Below, in pieces: positions 21,315-30,083 of a stretch of DNA of 64,000 nt. The DNA is taken from contig NZ_CP139979.1 of assembly GCF_034424525.1 (NCBI RefSeq), forward strand, positions 3,001,001 to 3,065,000, written 5' to 3'. The first letter of the stretch is position 1, and every line of letters starts with the position of its first letter. A model generated the notes under the pieces. The model was not told where the DNA came from, did no database searches, and worked only from the letters and a program-made list of their open reading frames with translations. This stretch comes from Sphingobium yanoikuyae. Lineage in GTDB: Bacteria; Pseudomonadota; Alphaproteobacteria; Sphingomonadales; Sphingomonadaceae. The position numbers and the translations under genes were made by a program.

Positions 21315-22262
21315 TCAGCGTCGCGGGGGTGCCGGTGACAGGGTCCATACCGCGCCACCCCGCAGCAGCCAGTCGCCCAGACTCGCCTGCCGCCCCGCCC
21401 GCGCAGCGGCAATCGCCCGGTCCAGCGCCTCGCCGCGCGGCAGCACGATCTCCGGGTCGGCAGAACAGAGCATCTCGATCAGCAGCCGCCGCAAAAGCTC
21501 GCGCGGCAGGTCGGTGCGGTCCAGCACCCAGGCGTCGGTCGACGGATGGATATGCGTGGCCGCCAGCCCCGCCACCGTCCATTGCAGCGCCGCCTCCGCC
21601 TCCGCCAGCGCCGCCGCGCTGCGCGCCGCCGCCTCGGCATCGATCCAGTCGACGCCATCCAGCCGCTTGCGCAGCGCCGCCCGGTCGAAGCGCGGATCGG
21701 CATTGGACGGGTCCAGCACATAGGGCAGCCCGGCCTGGTCGGCATGGGCCTGCAACTGCGCCTTGCGCACCGTCAGCAACGGCCGCAGCACCCGGCCGGC
21801 CCGCGCCCGCACCCCGGCCAGACCGCCGACCCCCGATCCCCGGTTGAGCCGCATCAACAGGGTTTCCAGCTGGTCGTCGGCATGATGGGCGGTCAATATC
21901 CAGTCCAGCCCGGCGCCGGCCCGCCATGCCTCCAGCTGAGCATAACGCTGCCGCCGCGCCCAATCCTGGATATTGCCGGACACTTCCGTCTCCGGCGCCA
22001 GCGTCGCATGGGGCACGCGCCGCTCCGCGCACCAGCGCGCGACCATCGCCGCCTCGGCCGCGGATTCAGCCCGCAATCCATGATCCAGGGTCGCCGCCGC
22101 CACCCGGCCGGGCCAGGCCTGCACCGCCAGATCGAGCAGCGCCATGCTGTCCGGCCCGCCCGACACCGCAATGCCGAACCGGGCCGTCTCCTCCCCGTCC
22201 ACCAGCGCGCGCACGGCCAGCCGCAGCGCATCGGGGCGATGGGAAGGTGCCAGCTCCGGCAC
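21315..22262 (-). CDS. tilS: tRNA(Ile)-lysidine synthetase
   Basis: Converts C34 of the CAU-anticodon tRNA-Ile to lysidine using ATP and lysine, so that it reads AUA. The PP-loop ATPase motif SGGPDSMALL is at about residues 34-43, followed by TLDHGLRAES and LTAHHADDQLETLLMRLNRGSG, all family hallmarks. The 315-residue length marks the short form without the C-terminal TilS_C domains. It starts with GTG at 22262, ten bases after the cpoB-like stop, so translation is probably coupled. Confidence 0.94.
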   Translation of the reverse strand: MPELAPSHRPDALRLAVRALVDGEETARFGIAVSGGPDSMALLDLAVQAWPGRVAAATLDHGLRAESAAEAAMVARWCAERRVPHATLAPETEVSGNIQDWARRQRYAQLEAWRAGAGLDWILTAHHADDQLETLLMRLNRGSGVGGLAGVRARAGRVLRPLLTVRKAQLQAHADQAGLPYVLDPSNADPRFDRAALRKRLDGVDWIDAEAAARSAAALAEAEAALQWTVAGLAATHIHPSTDAWVLDRTDLPRELLRRLLIEMLCSADPEIVLPRGEALDRAIAAARAGRQASLGDWLLRGGAVWTLSPAPPRR

Positions 22263-22272
22263 GTCTATCGGC

Positions 22273-23214
22273 TCACACGCTGCACTTGGCCTTGGTCCGC
22301 CCCTTGTCCATCATGCCGCGCAGGCCGCTCGACAGGGTCGAACCATAGACCTGTTCCAGCTCCGCATAGACCTTGCAGGCATCCGCAGGCTTCTTGAGCT
22401 GGATCAGCGCCTCGCCCAGATAGGCCAGGCTGTCGGGCGCGCGCTCGCCACGCGGGCGCTTCTGGTAATTTTCGTAGAAGGCGACCGACGCCAGCGCCGG
22501 CTTGCCATCGTCCAGATAGGCCCGGCCCAGCAGGTTGGCGGCGCGGCTGCCGACCGACCCGTCGCCATATTTGTCGACCGTCGCCTTGAGCTGCGCCTGC
22601 GCCTCGGGATAGAATTTCGCGTCCCACAGGCGGAAGCCATAGCTATAGGCATCGCCCGCCGCATCGCCGGTATCCGGCTTCTCGATCGCCGCCACCGCCG
22701 TCTTGCGGGCATCGCTGGCCACCGGCGCGGCGGCGGACTTTGCGGGCGGGGTCGTCGGCTTGGCAGCAGCCGGCTTGGGCGCGGGCGCATCGGTCGCGAC
22801 CGTCGGACGCATCACCGGCGGGCCGGCCTCGACCGGCGTTGCGGCCCGCGCTTCGGCTTCCGCCTTGTAGCGGTTGAACGCCTCTTCCAGCTGCTTGAGC
22901 TTGTAGCTGTTTTCCTCGACCTGGCCGGTGATCGAGGCGAGCTGCGATTCCAGCGCCCCCACCCGCGCGGTCAGGTCGGCCACCGGGCTCGACGTCGGGC
23001 TGCCCGGCGCGATGGTCGGCGTCTGGGGACGGGTGATTTCCGCCTCTACCGGCGTGCCGGCCGGGAACACCTTGCGCTGCACCGCCCGCATTTCCTTTTC
23101 CAGCCGGTCGACCCGCAGTTCGACCGTGGGATTCTGCTGGGCAGCGGCCGGCACAGCCGACAGCAGCGGGGCCGCCAGCGCGATGGCGGTGGTGGCAAGA
23201 AAGGCGTAACGCAT
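22273..23214 (-). CDS. cpoB: CpoB/YbgF-like periplasmic coiled-coil TPR protein
   Basis: A periplasmic protein of the Tol-Pal system, coordinating outer-membrane constriction with peptidoglycan synthesis. Signal peptide (MRYAFLATTAIALAAPLLSAVPAAAQQ), then a coiled-coil trimerisation region (ELRVDRLEKEMRAVQRKVF and VGALESQLASITGQVEENSYKLKQLEEAFN), a Pro/Ala/Lys-rich linker and a C-terminal TPR domain (about 190-310). The 313-residue length fits. Usually it lies downstream of pal; pal is not in the window, so the tol genes must be elsewhere. It is followed directly by tilS, an arrangement seen in sphingomonads. Confidence 0.87.
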   Translation of the reverse strand: MRYAFLATTAIALAAPLLSAVPAAAQQNPTVELRVDRLEKEMRAVQRKVFPAGTPVEAEITRPQTPTIAPGSPTSSPVADLTARVGALESQLASITGQVEENSYKLKQLEEAFNRYKAEAEARAATPVEAGPPVMRPTVATDAPAPKPAAAKPTTPPAKSAAAPVASDARKTAVAAIEKPDTGDAAGDAYSYGFRLWDAKFYPEAQAQLKATVDKYGDGSVGSRAANLLGRAYLDDGKPALASVAFYENYQKRPRGERAPDSLAYLGEALIQLKKPADACKVYAELEQVYGSTLSSGLRGMMDKGRTKAKCSV

Positions 23215-23310
23215 GATGATCCCCGACTAAATCTTTCCGCCTTTAACCATAGGCGGACGCGCCACGCAACAAAGCGCGGCCCGCTCGTACCTGTACGGCT
23301 ATGGGACGGA

Positions 23311-24237
23311 TTAGTTGCCCGCGCTGGGCTGCGGCGCGGCGGTCGGCGGCGGTGACGCAGCCGGCGTCGGCACGCTCCCCTGCCCGCCCGCGGGCGTCGT
23401 CGGCGCGCGCTGCGGCTGGCCGGCCGGTGCCGGAGCGCCCGCCGGAGCAGCGGCCCGTGCCAGCAGCGCCTCGGCACTGACCGGAACGTCGGCGATGGTG
23501 CGGTCGGCCGCGCCCAGCGGCGGGATCGCCTTGCCACCCACGGTCACGTCCAGCGCCTGCGGGCGACCGGTCAGGATCGTCGGATTGCGCGCGCCGGCCG
23601 GCAAGGTGAAGCTCTCGCCCTTCTTCAGCAGCCCGTCTTTCAGCCGCTCGCCCGCCTCGTCGACGATGCGCATCCACACATCGTCATTGGCGGTGAACAC
23701 CACCGGCCCGGTGACGGGCGCCGCGATCGGCGCCTGCACGCCGACCTTGGGCGCGGCGGCGGGCTTTTCTGCCTGCTGCTCGGCGATTTCCTCGCCGGTC
23801 GGCGGGGTCAGCAACTGGGTGCGCCAGATGGTGAAGCCGGCAATCACGATGATGCCGATCACCGCCGCGGTCCAGGCCAGGGTGCGCGACGGCACCCGCG
23901 CCGGATCGGCCGGCTCGAACGCTTCGTAGCGGGTCGCCCCCATGTCGGAATTATGCACGGCATTGCGCACGTCGGCGGCGATCGCCACCTCGTCCAGGTC
24001 GATCGCGCGGGCATAGGCGCGGGCGAAACCCACCGCATAGGGAATGCCCGGCAAGGCGCCATAATCATCCCGCTCGATCGCCTCCAGCTGACGCTGGGCG
24101 ATGCGGGTCCGGGTGGCGATATCCTGCACCGACAGCCCCTGCGCCTCGCGCGCGGCGCGCAACTTGGCGCCGGGGGTGCTGGGATGCGCTGCCGTCGCGT
24201 CGTCCGCGACGGGTTCGAATTCGGGTTCGTCTGCCAT
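23311..24237 (-). CDS. RodZ-like helix-turn-helix membrane protein with DUF4115 domain
   Basis: About 308 residues. N-terminal HTH_25 domain (GAKLRAAREAQGLSVQDIATRT, about 22-43), then a single membrane helix (TLAWTAAVIGIIVIAGFTIW) and a periplasmic DUF4115-type beta domain (VFTANDDVWMRIVDEAGERL...PTILTGRPQALDVTVGGK), ending in an Ala/Pro/Gly-rich tail. This is the RodZ architecture, which links the MreB cytoskeleton to cell shape. The ATG at 24237 has GGAG four bases before it. It lies upstream of the cpoB-like gene on the same strand and downstream of ptsP. Confidence 0.87.
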   Translation of the reverse strand: MADEPEFEPVADDATAAHPSTPGAKLRAAREAQGLSVQDIATRTRIAQRQLEAIERDDYGALPGIPYAVGFARAYARAIDLDEVAIAADVRNAVHNSDMGATRYEAFEPADPARVPSRTLAWTAAVIGIIVIAGFTIWRTQLLTPPTGEEIAEQQAEKPAAAPKVGVQAPIAAPVTGPVVFTANDDVWMRIVDEAGERLKDGLLKKGESFTLPAGARNPTILTGRPQALDVTVGGKAIPPLGAADRTIADVPVSAEALLARAAAPAGAPAPAGQPQRAPTTPAGGQGSVPTPAASPPPTAAPQPSAGN

Positions 24238-24311
24238 GCTGCTCCGCGACCTTGATTGCCGGCCTTGTCTCATTGCGGGACGGCGCTTGTCAACGCCGGG
24301 GCGGTGTCTTT

Positions 24312-26585
24312 TCAGGCCAGCTCGATGTTCCGCTGCTCGGCCCAGCTGGTCAGTTGCGCGCGCAGATCGCTCGCCCCGCTGTCCAGCAGATCGCGCATCA
24401 GCGCCTGCAATTCGGCCGCATCGATCGCGCGGATCATCGCCTTGACCGGCCCGACCGACGCCGGCGTGATCGACAGCCGCCGCACGCCCAGGCCAATCAG
24501 CGCCATCGCCTCCAGCGTGCGTCCGCCCATCTCGCCACAGACGCCGACCGGCACCTTGTAGATCTCGCAGATCCGCACCACCCGATCCAGGAACCGCAGG
24601 ATCGCCAGGCTCAGCCAGTCATAACGCTCCGCCAGCTTGGGATGGGCACGGTCGGCGGCGAACAGGAACTGGGTCAGGTCGTTGGTGCCGATCGACAGGA
24701 AATCGAGCTGCGGCAGCAGCAGGTCCAGCACCTCGGCCAGCGCCGGCACCTCCAGCATCGCGCCATAGCGCACCGCCACCGGCAGCTTCTTCTTCTGCCC
24801 GATCAGCCATTGCCGCTGATGCTCGACCAGCGTGCGCGCCTCTTCGAACTCCCAGGGTTCCGACACCATCGGGAACATGATGTTCAGCACCTTGCCCGCG
24901 CTCGCCTCCAGCAATGCGCGCGCCTGCGCCTTCATCAGGCCGTCGCGGTCCAGCGCCAGCCGGATCGCGCGCCAGCCCATCGCCGGATTATCCTCATGCT
25001 CGTCATCCTCGCGCGTCATATAGGGCAGCGCCTTGTCACCGCCGATGTCGACGGTGCGGAAGATGACGGGCCGGTCGCCCGCCGCGTCCAGCACATCCTT
25101 GTAGAGCCGCTGCTGCTTCTCGCGCTGCGGCAGCGTCGCCGACACCAGGAACTGGAACTCGGTGCGGAACAGGCCGATGCCGTCGGCGCCGACCATGTCC
25201 AGTGCCTGCGCATCCTCGCGCAGGCCGGCATTGACCATCAGCTCGATCCGCGCCCCATCCTGCGTCACCGACGGCAGGTCGCGCAGCGCGGCAAATTCCG
25301 CCCGCCGCTTCTGGGTGATGTGCAGCTTGGTCTCGAACGCCTCCTCCATGTCGGGCGTCGGCCGGATCAGCAGCGCATTTTCGGCGACATCCATCAGGAT
25401 CAGGTCGCCTTCATTGACCCGGTGGCGAATGTCGCGCACCCGGCCCAGCACCGGCACGCCCATGGCGCGGGCGACGATGGTGACATGGGCGGTCAGCGAC
25501 CCTTCCTCCAGGATCACGCCCTTCAGCCGCCGCCGGTCATATTCCAGCAGCTCCGCCGGCCCCAGGTTGCGGGCGATCAGGATCGCATCTTGCCGCAACC
25601 CCAGTTGCGCCGCCGTGCCCAGTTGCCCGGACACGATGCGCAGCAGCCGGTTGGCCATGTCCTCCAGATCGTGCATCCGGTCCTGCAGCAGCGGATCGTC
25701 GATCTGGCGCATCCGCATCCGGGTGCGCTGCTGCACTCGCTCGATTGCCGCCTCGGCGGTCAGGCCGCTGTCGATCGCCTCGTTGATGCGGCGGATCCAG
25801 CCTTCGTCATAGGCGAACATCTTGTAGGTTTCGAGCACCTCCTGATGCTCGCCCTCGGTCCCGAAATCGGCCGTGCCGGTCATCCGGTCGATCTGTTCGC
25901 GCATCTTGGCAAAGGCGGAAATGACCCGCTGCCGCTCGGCTTCCGTATCCTCGGCGACGGTATGCTCGATATGGACGCGCGGCTGGTGGAAGACGACATG
26001 GCCCCGCGCCATGCCCATCACCAGCTGCAGCCCGGTCATGATGTTCGACCCGGTTTCCTGCACCCGCGCATCGGTCGGGCCGTCATCGGCCAGCTCGGCA
26101 TTGGCGATCAGCTCGGACAGCACCATGGCGACCGTCTGCAGCGCCTCGATCTCGACCTCTTCATATTTGCGCGGCTCGACATGCTGCACGCACAGCACGC
26201 CCAGCGCGCGCTCGCGCCGCACGATCGGCACGCCGGCAAAGCTGTGGAACAGTTCCTCGCCGGTTTCCGGGCGATAGGAAAAGTCGGGATGGGCGGCCGC
26301 CTCATCCAGGTTCAGCGGCTCGACATTGGTGGCGATCAGGCCGACCAGCCCCTCGCCCTTGGCCATGCGGGTGACATGCACCGCCTCCTGCTTCAGGCCA
26401 CGGGTCGCGAACAGTTCCAGCACGCCCTCACGCACCAGATAGATGGAGCAGACCTCGCTCGACAGCGATTCGCCGATGATCTCCACCACCTTGTTCAGCT
26501 TGGCCTGCGCGCTGGTGCGCGCCGCCATCACCTCCTGCAGGCGGACGAGGATCTGGCGGGCGGCGGCGGCGGGCGTACTGGGCAT
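24312..26585 (-). CDS. ptsP: Phosphoenolpyruvate-protein phosphotransferase PtsP (EI-Ntr)
   Basis: First enzyme of the nitrogen-related phosphotransferase system, transferring phosphate from PEP to NPr. An N-terminal GAF domain (about 15-165) senses small molecules, glutamine in known members. The PEP-utiliser domain holds the active His in EEGSLTAHVTIVARAMGVPVLG. The C-terminal PEP-binding TIM barrel shows GADGIGLFRTEFQFL, FRTVDIGGDK, MFPMVSEPWEF, GTNDLTQFLFAADR and VCGEMGG. At 757 residues it is full length. It is divergent from the aminotransferase pair across a 196-base gap. Confidence 0.96.
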   Translation of the reverse strand: MPSTPAAAARQILVRLQEVMAARTSAQAKLNKVVEIIGESLSSEVCSIYLVREGVLELFATRGLKQEAVHVTRMAKGEGLVGLIATNVEPLNLDEAAAHPDFSYRPETGEELFHSFAGVPIVRRERALGVLCVQHVEPRKYEEVEIEALQTVAMVLSELIANAELADDGPTDARVQETGSNIMTGLQLVMGMARGHVVFHQPRVHIEHTVAEDTEAERQRVISAFAKMREQIDRMTGTADFGTEGEHQEVLETYKMFAYDEGWIRRINEAIDSGLTAEAAIERVQQRTRMRMRQIDDPLLQDRMHDLEDMANRLLRIVSGQLGTAAQLGLRQDAILIARNLGPAELLEYDRRRLKGVILEEGSLTAHVTIVARAMGVPVLGRVRDIRHRVNEGDLILMDVAENALLIRPTPDMEEAFETKLHITQKRRAEFAALRDLPSVTQDGARIELMVNAGLREDAQALDMVGADGIGLFRTEFQFLVSATLPQREKQQRLYKDVLDAAGDRPVIFRTVDIGGDKALPYMTREDDEHEDNPAMGWRAIRLALDRDGLMKAQARALLEASAGKVLNIMFPMVSEPWEFEEARTLVEHQRQWLIGQKKKLPVAVRYGAMLEVPALAEVLDLLLPQLDFLSIGTNDLTQFLFAADRAHPKLAERYDWLSLAILRFLDRVVRICEIYKVPVGVCGEMGGRTLEAMALIGLGVRRLSITPASVGPVKAMIRAIDAAELQALMRDLLDSGASDLRAQLTSWAEQRNIELA

Positions 26586-26781
26586 GGCAAATCGCTAACA
26601 GATGGATGGCTTTCTTTCCAAGCGCTTTCCTCGCGATATGTTGATGAACACCGCAGAAAAGCACGATTGTTGCGCATCGCTGATAAGCTAGGTCATCTTC
26701 CTCATTTGCGTGGCGGATACATGCTGTACATTCGTCTAACGCCGCAAAGGCAGCATCAAGCATGTCTGGGAGTCAGGGATC

Positions 26782-27939
26782 ATGGAAACGACCACGCCAA
26801 CGGAGTTTGAACAGGAGCTTCTGGACCGCGGCTATTCGCGCCGCCAGCTGGCCAAGGTGACCGCGCTGCTCGGCGCCGGCGCCGTCGCGATGCGCACCGT
26901 CGGTGCCGCCGCACAGCAGGCCGCCAAGCCGGTCGAAGGCGCGGTCCGCATCGGCGCCAACGAATGCTGGACCGGCCCCTTCCCGGTCGCCGCCGAAGCC
27001 GCCTTCAAGCTGGTGACCGAAGGCAATCGCTACGAACCCGACAATGAGCATGAAAAGCTGTTCGCCGCCGTCGCGCAGGTGGAGGGCATTCCGGCCGACC
27101 GCATCGTTGCCTGGCCCGGCTCGTCCGATCCGCTGAGCCGCGTCGCCGTCGCCTTCGCCTCGCCGACCAAGGGCATCGTCACCGCCGACCCGACCTATGA
27201 AGCGATCTGGCGCACCGGCGCCTGGCTCGGCGCCAAGGTGACGAAGGTGCCGCTGACCAAGGACAATGCCCATGACGTGAAGGCGATGCTGGCGGCCGAT
27301 CCCAATGCCGGCGTCTATTATATCTGCTCGCCCAACAACCCGACCGGCACGATCACGCCGATCGGCGACATCGAATGGCTGGCCGCCAACAAGCCCAAGG
27401 ATTCGGTGCTGGTGGTCGACGAAGCCTATATCCACTGGACCGATACGCCGCGCGCCGCCAAGCTCGCCGCCACCCGCGACGACGTGCTGGTGCTGCGCAC
27501 CTTCTCGAAGCTGTTCGGCATGGCCGGCATGCGCCTCGGCCTCACCTTCGCCGCGCCCTCGCTGATGGAAAAGATGATGCGCTATGACGGTGGCCAGGTC
27601 ACCGCCATGCTGCCGATGACGGCCGTTGCCTGCGGCACCGTCTCGGTCGCCCAGGCCGATCTCATCAAGGCGCGTCAGGCCGAAATGGCGGCCAACCGTG
27701 ACAAGGCGATCGCCCATCTGACCAAGAAGGGGATCAAGGTGCTGCCGGGCAGCATGGCGAACATGTTCATGGTCGACTGGGGCAAACCCGCCAAGGACAT
27801 GCAGGCCGCCCTGCTGACGCAGAAGGTGCAGATCGGCCGCAACTGGCCGATCTGGCCCAATGTCTCGCGCATCTCGGTCGGCTCTGCCAGCGAGATGGAC
27901 GCCTTCTGCAAGGCTGTGGACGCGGTCTGGAAGGCCTGA
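26782..27939 (+). CDS. PLP-dependent aminotransferase with twin-arginine leader, copy 1
   Basis: A 385-residue fold-type I aminotransferase of the histidinol-phosphate/aspartate class. PLP-site features: SPNNPTGTI (pyridine-binding Asn), VVDEAYIHW (Asp and Tyr contacting the ring), and RTFSKLFGMAGMRLG with the Schiff-base Lys, then the phosphate-binding Arg. The N-terminus DRGYSRRQLAKVTALLGAGAV is a twin-arginine motif (SRRQLAK) with a hydrophobic core and an AAAQQ cleavage-like site, suggesting folded export by Tat. Paralogue of the next gene, both ending in KA-TGA. The substrate is unknown. Confidence 0.88.
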   Translation: METTTPTEFEQELLDRGYSRRQLAKVTALLGAGAVAMRTVGAAAQQAAKPVEGAVRIGANECWTGPFPVAAEAAFKLVTEGNRYEPDNEHEKLFAAVAQVEGIPADRIVAWPGSSDPLSRVAVAFASPTKGIVTADPTYEAIWRTGAWLGAKVTKVPLTKDNAHDVKAMLAADPNAGVYYICSPNNPTGTITPIGDIEWLAANKPKDSVLVVDEAYIHWTDTPRAAKLAATRDDVLVLRTFSKLFGMAGMRLGLTFAAPSLMEKMMRYDGGQVTAMLPMTAVACGTVSVAQADLIKARQAEMAANRDKAIAHLTKKGIKVLPGSMANMFMVDWGKPAKDMQAALLTQKVQIGRNWPIWPNVSRISVGSASEMDAFCKAVDAVWKA

Positions 27940-27957
27940 TCTGACCTGACCTTACGA

Positions 27958-28003
27958 AAAAGGGGCTGCGGCGCGTAAAATAAAGCGTGCCGCAGCCCCT
28001 TTT
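27958..28003. terminator. Bidirectional hairpin between the two aminotransferases
   Basis: AAAAGGGGCTGCGGC (27958-27972) pairs perfectly with GCCGCAGCCCCTTTT (27989-28003). It ends in T's on both strands, so it can terminate copy 1 and separate transcription of the paralogues. Confidence 0.85.
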
Positions 28004-28083
28004 GCATTGCGGAAATTGTTTCCGCCTTCGTTTCTCCAGACGAAATCCAAGGCATTTCGCAGGAAAACAAGGGGACAATCGGC

Positions 28084-29250
28084 ATGACCATGATGTTGGA
28101 CAAGGAAGCGCGGGAAGACCTGATCGAGCGCGGCTATTCGCGCCGCCAGCTTGCCAAGGTTGCCGCCCTGATCGGCGCCGGCGCCGCGATGCACGAAATG
28201 CTGGCCGCGCCCGCCTTCGCGCAGCAGCAGGCCGCCCGCGGCATCAAGGGCGCGGTGCGCATCGGCTCGAACGAATGCTGGACCGGCCCCTTCCCCTCGG
28301 GCGTCGACGCCATCGCCAAGGCCGGCGCGGTCGGCAACTGGTATGATCCCGACAATTATCGTGGCGACCTGGTCTCGACCATCGCCAAGGTGGAGGGCAT
28401 TCCCGAAGCGCAGGTGATGCTGTGGCCCGGCTCGGGCGGCCCGCTGGTCTCGACCGTCGCGGCCTATTGCTCGCCGACCAAGGGCCTGGTGACCGCCGAC
28501 CCGACCTTCGAATCCGCCTGGCGCACCGCCGATTACCTCAAGGCGCCGATCGCCAAGGCCCCCCAGGCCGTCGGCAAGGGCCATGACGTCAAGGCCATGC
28601 TGGCCGCCAACCCGAACGCCGGCCTCTACTATATCTGCACGCCCAACAACCCGACCGGCACGATCACGCCGATCGCCGACATCAAGTGGCTGCTCGACAA
28701 CAAGCCGGCCGACGCCATGCTGCTGGTCGACGAAGCCTATATCCACTTCTCGGACGCGCCCAGCGCCGCTTCGCTGATCGGCAACCGCAAGGACATCATC
28801 GTCATGCGGACCTTCTCGAAGCTGTTCGGCATGGCCGGCATTCGCCTCGGCCTCACCTTCGCCGATCCCGAAGTGCAGAAGCGCCTGATGCTGTTCGGCC
28901 CGTCGGCCGGCGGCCTGTCGATCACCGCCATGGCCTGCGGCAACGCCGTCTATCCCGAAGCCGCGCTCATCAAGGCGCGCCGCGACGAGATGATCGCCGC
29001 CCGCGACCAGACCATCGCCTGGCTCACCAAGAAGGGCATCGAAGTCCAGCCCGGCAGCGAAGCCAATATGTTCATGGTCAACTGGAAGAAGCCGGCCAAG
29101 GAAATGCAGGCCGCCCTGCTCGCCTCGCCGGAAAAGGTGCAGATCGGGCGCAACTGGCCGATCTGGCCCAATGTCTCGCGCGTCACCGTCGGTTCGGCCG
29201 AAGACATGACGAAATTCTGTGCGGCTGTGGACAAGGTCTACAAGGCCTGA
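28084..29250 (+). CDS. PLP-dependent aminotransferase with twin-arginine leader, copy 2
   Basis: A 388-residue paralogue of the preceding gene, similar along the whole length. It keeps TPNNPTGTI, LVDEAYIHF, RTFSKLFGMAGIRLG (Schiff-base Lys) and the leader RGYSRRQLAKVAALIGAGAAM with a cleavage-like AFAQQQ. The leader is as well conserved between the copies as the catalytic core, arguing that it is functional. AAGGGGA precedes the ATG at 28084. It has its own upstream spacer after the hairpin of copy 1, so it may be regulated separately. The 3' end abuts a MITE-like palindrome. Confidence 0.88.
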   Translation: MTMMLDKEAREDLIERGYSRRQLAKVAALIGAGAAMHEMLAAPAFAQQQAARGIKGAVRIGSNECWTGPFPSGVDAIAKAGAVGNWYDPDNYRGDLVSTIAKVEGIPEAQVMLWPGSGGPLVSTVAAYCSPTKGLVTADPTFESAWRTADYLKAPIAKAPQAVGKGHDVKAMLAANPNAGLYYICTPNNPTGTITPIADIKWLLDNKPADAMLLVDEAYIHFSDAPSAASLIGNRKDIIVMRTFSKLFGMAGIRLGLTFADPEVQKRLMLFGPSAGGLSITAMACGNAVYPEAALIKARRDEMIAARDQTIAWLTKKGIEVQPGSEANMFMVNWKKPAKEMQAALLASPEKVQIGRNWPIWPNVSRVTVGSAEDMTKFCAAVDKVYKA

Positions 29251-29394
29251 GAGCCTGTCTGAAAAATCGCGAAAGGGCGATTTTTCAGTACGGTTCCGGC
29301 CCGCGCCCCCGCCCAACCACCCGATCCAGTGTCATCCTGTCGGGTGGTTGGGCGGGGGAGCGGGCTGGAGCCGGCTTTCTCGAACAGACTCTAA
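29250..29394. mobile_element. MITE-like palindromic element after the aminotransferase pair
   Basis: About 145 bp made of nested inverted repeats: outer AGAGCCTGTCTG../..CGAACAGACTCT (imperfect), a hairpin CTGAAAAATCGC/GCGATTTTTCAG, and a long inner stem (CCGCCCAACCACCCGA / TCGGGTGGTTGGGCGG). It is flanked by GCCTGAG at 29245-29251 and again at 29395-29401, a possible target duplication that includes the stop of copy 2. It has no coding capacity. Confidence 0.55.
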
Positions 29395-29435
29395 GCCTGA
29401 GCCACGGCATCCCATAGCAAAGCCGTCACGAAGGA

Positions 29436-29464
29436 GGGGCGTCCGGACACCGGGCGCCCCTTTT
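29436..29464 (+). terminator. Rho-independent terminator after aminotransferase copy 2
   Basis: GGGGCGTCCGG pairs with CCGGGCGCCCC around loop ACA, followed by TTTT. It was probably the original terminator of copy 2, now displaced by the palindromic element. It also separates copy 2 from the convergent gene. Confidence 0.75.
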
Positions 29465-29468
29465 CATA

Positions 29469-30005
29469 TCAGGGCGCATCGCCTTCCTGACTGTCCAGCG
29501 CCTTGCGATCCTCATGCGACACGAACTCGCAGGTCAGCAATGTCCGACCGGCCAGGGCAGGTCCCTGCCGCGCAACGACGGAAATCAGCCCCATCTCGCG
29601 CATATCCTGCGCCGCATCGTCCAGTTGCCGCGCAAAGCCCAGGCTCGACGCGCCGAACAACCGGCTCTTTTCCCTGGCAAGCCCATAACGGGCGGCCGCG
29701 GCCTCCGCGACCTCGCCATCCAGCAGCACGCCGACCGACATGCCGGCGAAGACCACCGCCCGCGCCACAAAGCCGTCCCGCTCGATCGGCGTGGGCAGCG
29801 TATAGATCGCCGCCCCCAACATCGATGTATCTGCTTTGGCGACCTTTTCGGCGGCTTCATACAGAGCGGTCGCGCTGTCGGTCGAATAAGGCGGCTGGCA
29901 CAGCGCCGCGCCGAAAAAGTCCGGCGCCTCCTGCGCAGCGGCGGGCGTCCCCAGCAAGACGCTGATCGGCGCCCCTATCCGGGCAAGGAAAGAGATTTTG
30001 CTCAT
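29469..30005 (-). CDS. Secreted hypothetical protein
   Basis: A 178-residue protein with a signal peptide (MSKISFLARIGAPISVLLGTPAAAQE). The mature part is mostly helical by appearance, with two cysteines far apart (ALCQPPYSTD near residue 36 and LLTCEFVS near 159) that could form a disulfide. I recognise no domain. It lies downstream of the TonB receptor on the same strand, 78 bases after its stop, and could be the last member of that operon or independent. Confidence 0.65.
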   Translation of the reverse strand: MSKISFLARIGAPISVLLGTPAAAQEAPDFFGAALCQPPYSTDSATALYEAAEKVAKADTSMLGAAIYTLPTPIERDGFVARAVVFAGMSVGVLLDGEVAEAAAARYGLAREKSRLFGASSLGFARQLDDAAQDMREMGLISVVARQGPALAGRTLLTCEFVSHEDRKALDSQEGDAP

Positions 30006-30083
30006 CCGAGTCAGATGCGCATTTTATGACGCATTTTCAATCAGGTTGAAGGGGCAGCCAGTCATCGGCCGCCCCTTTCCCGT

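Noticed and set aside
24252-26810. An 852-codon frame opposite ptsP
   Set aside because: Shadow; ptsP motifs on the minus strand are complete.
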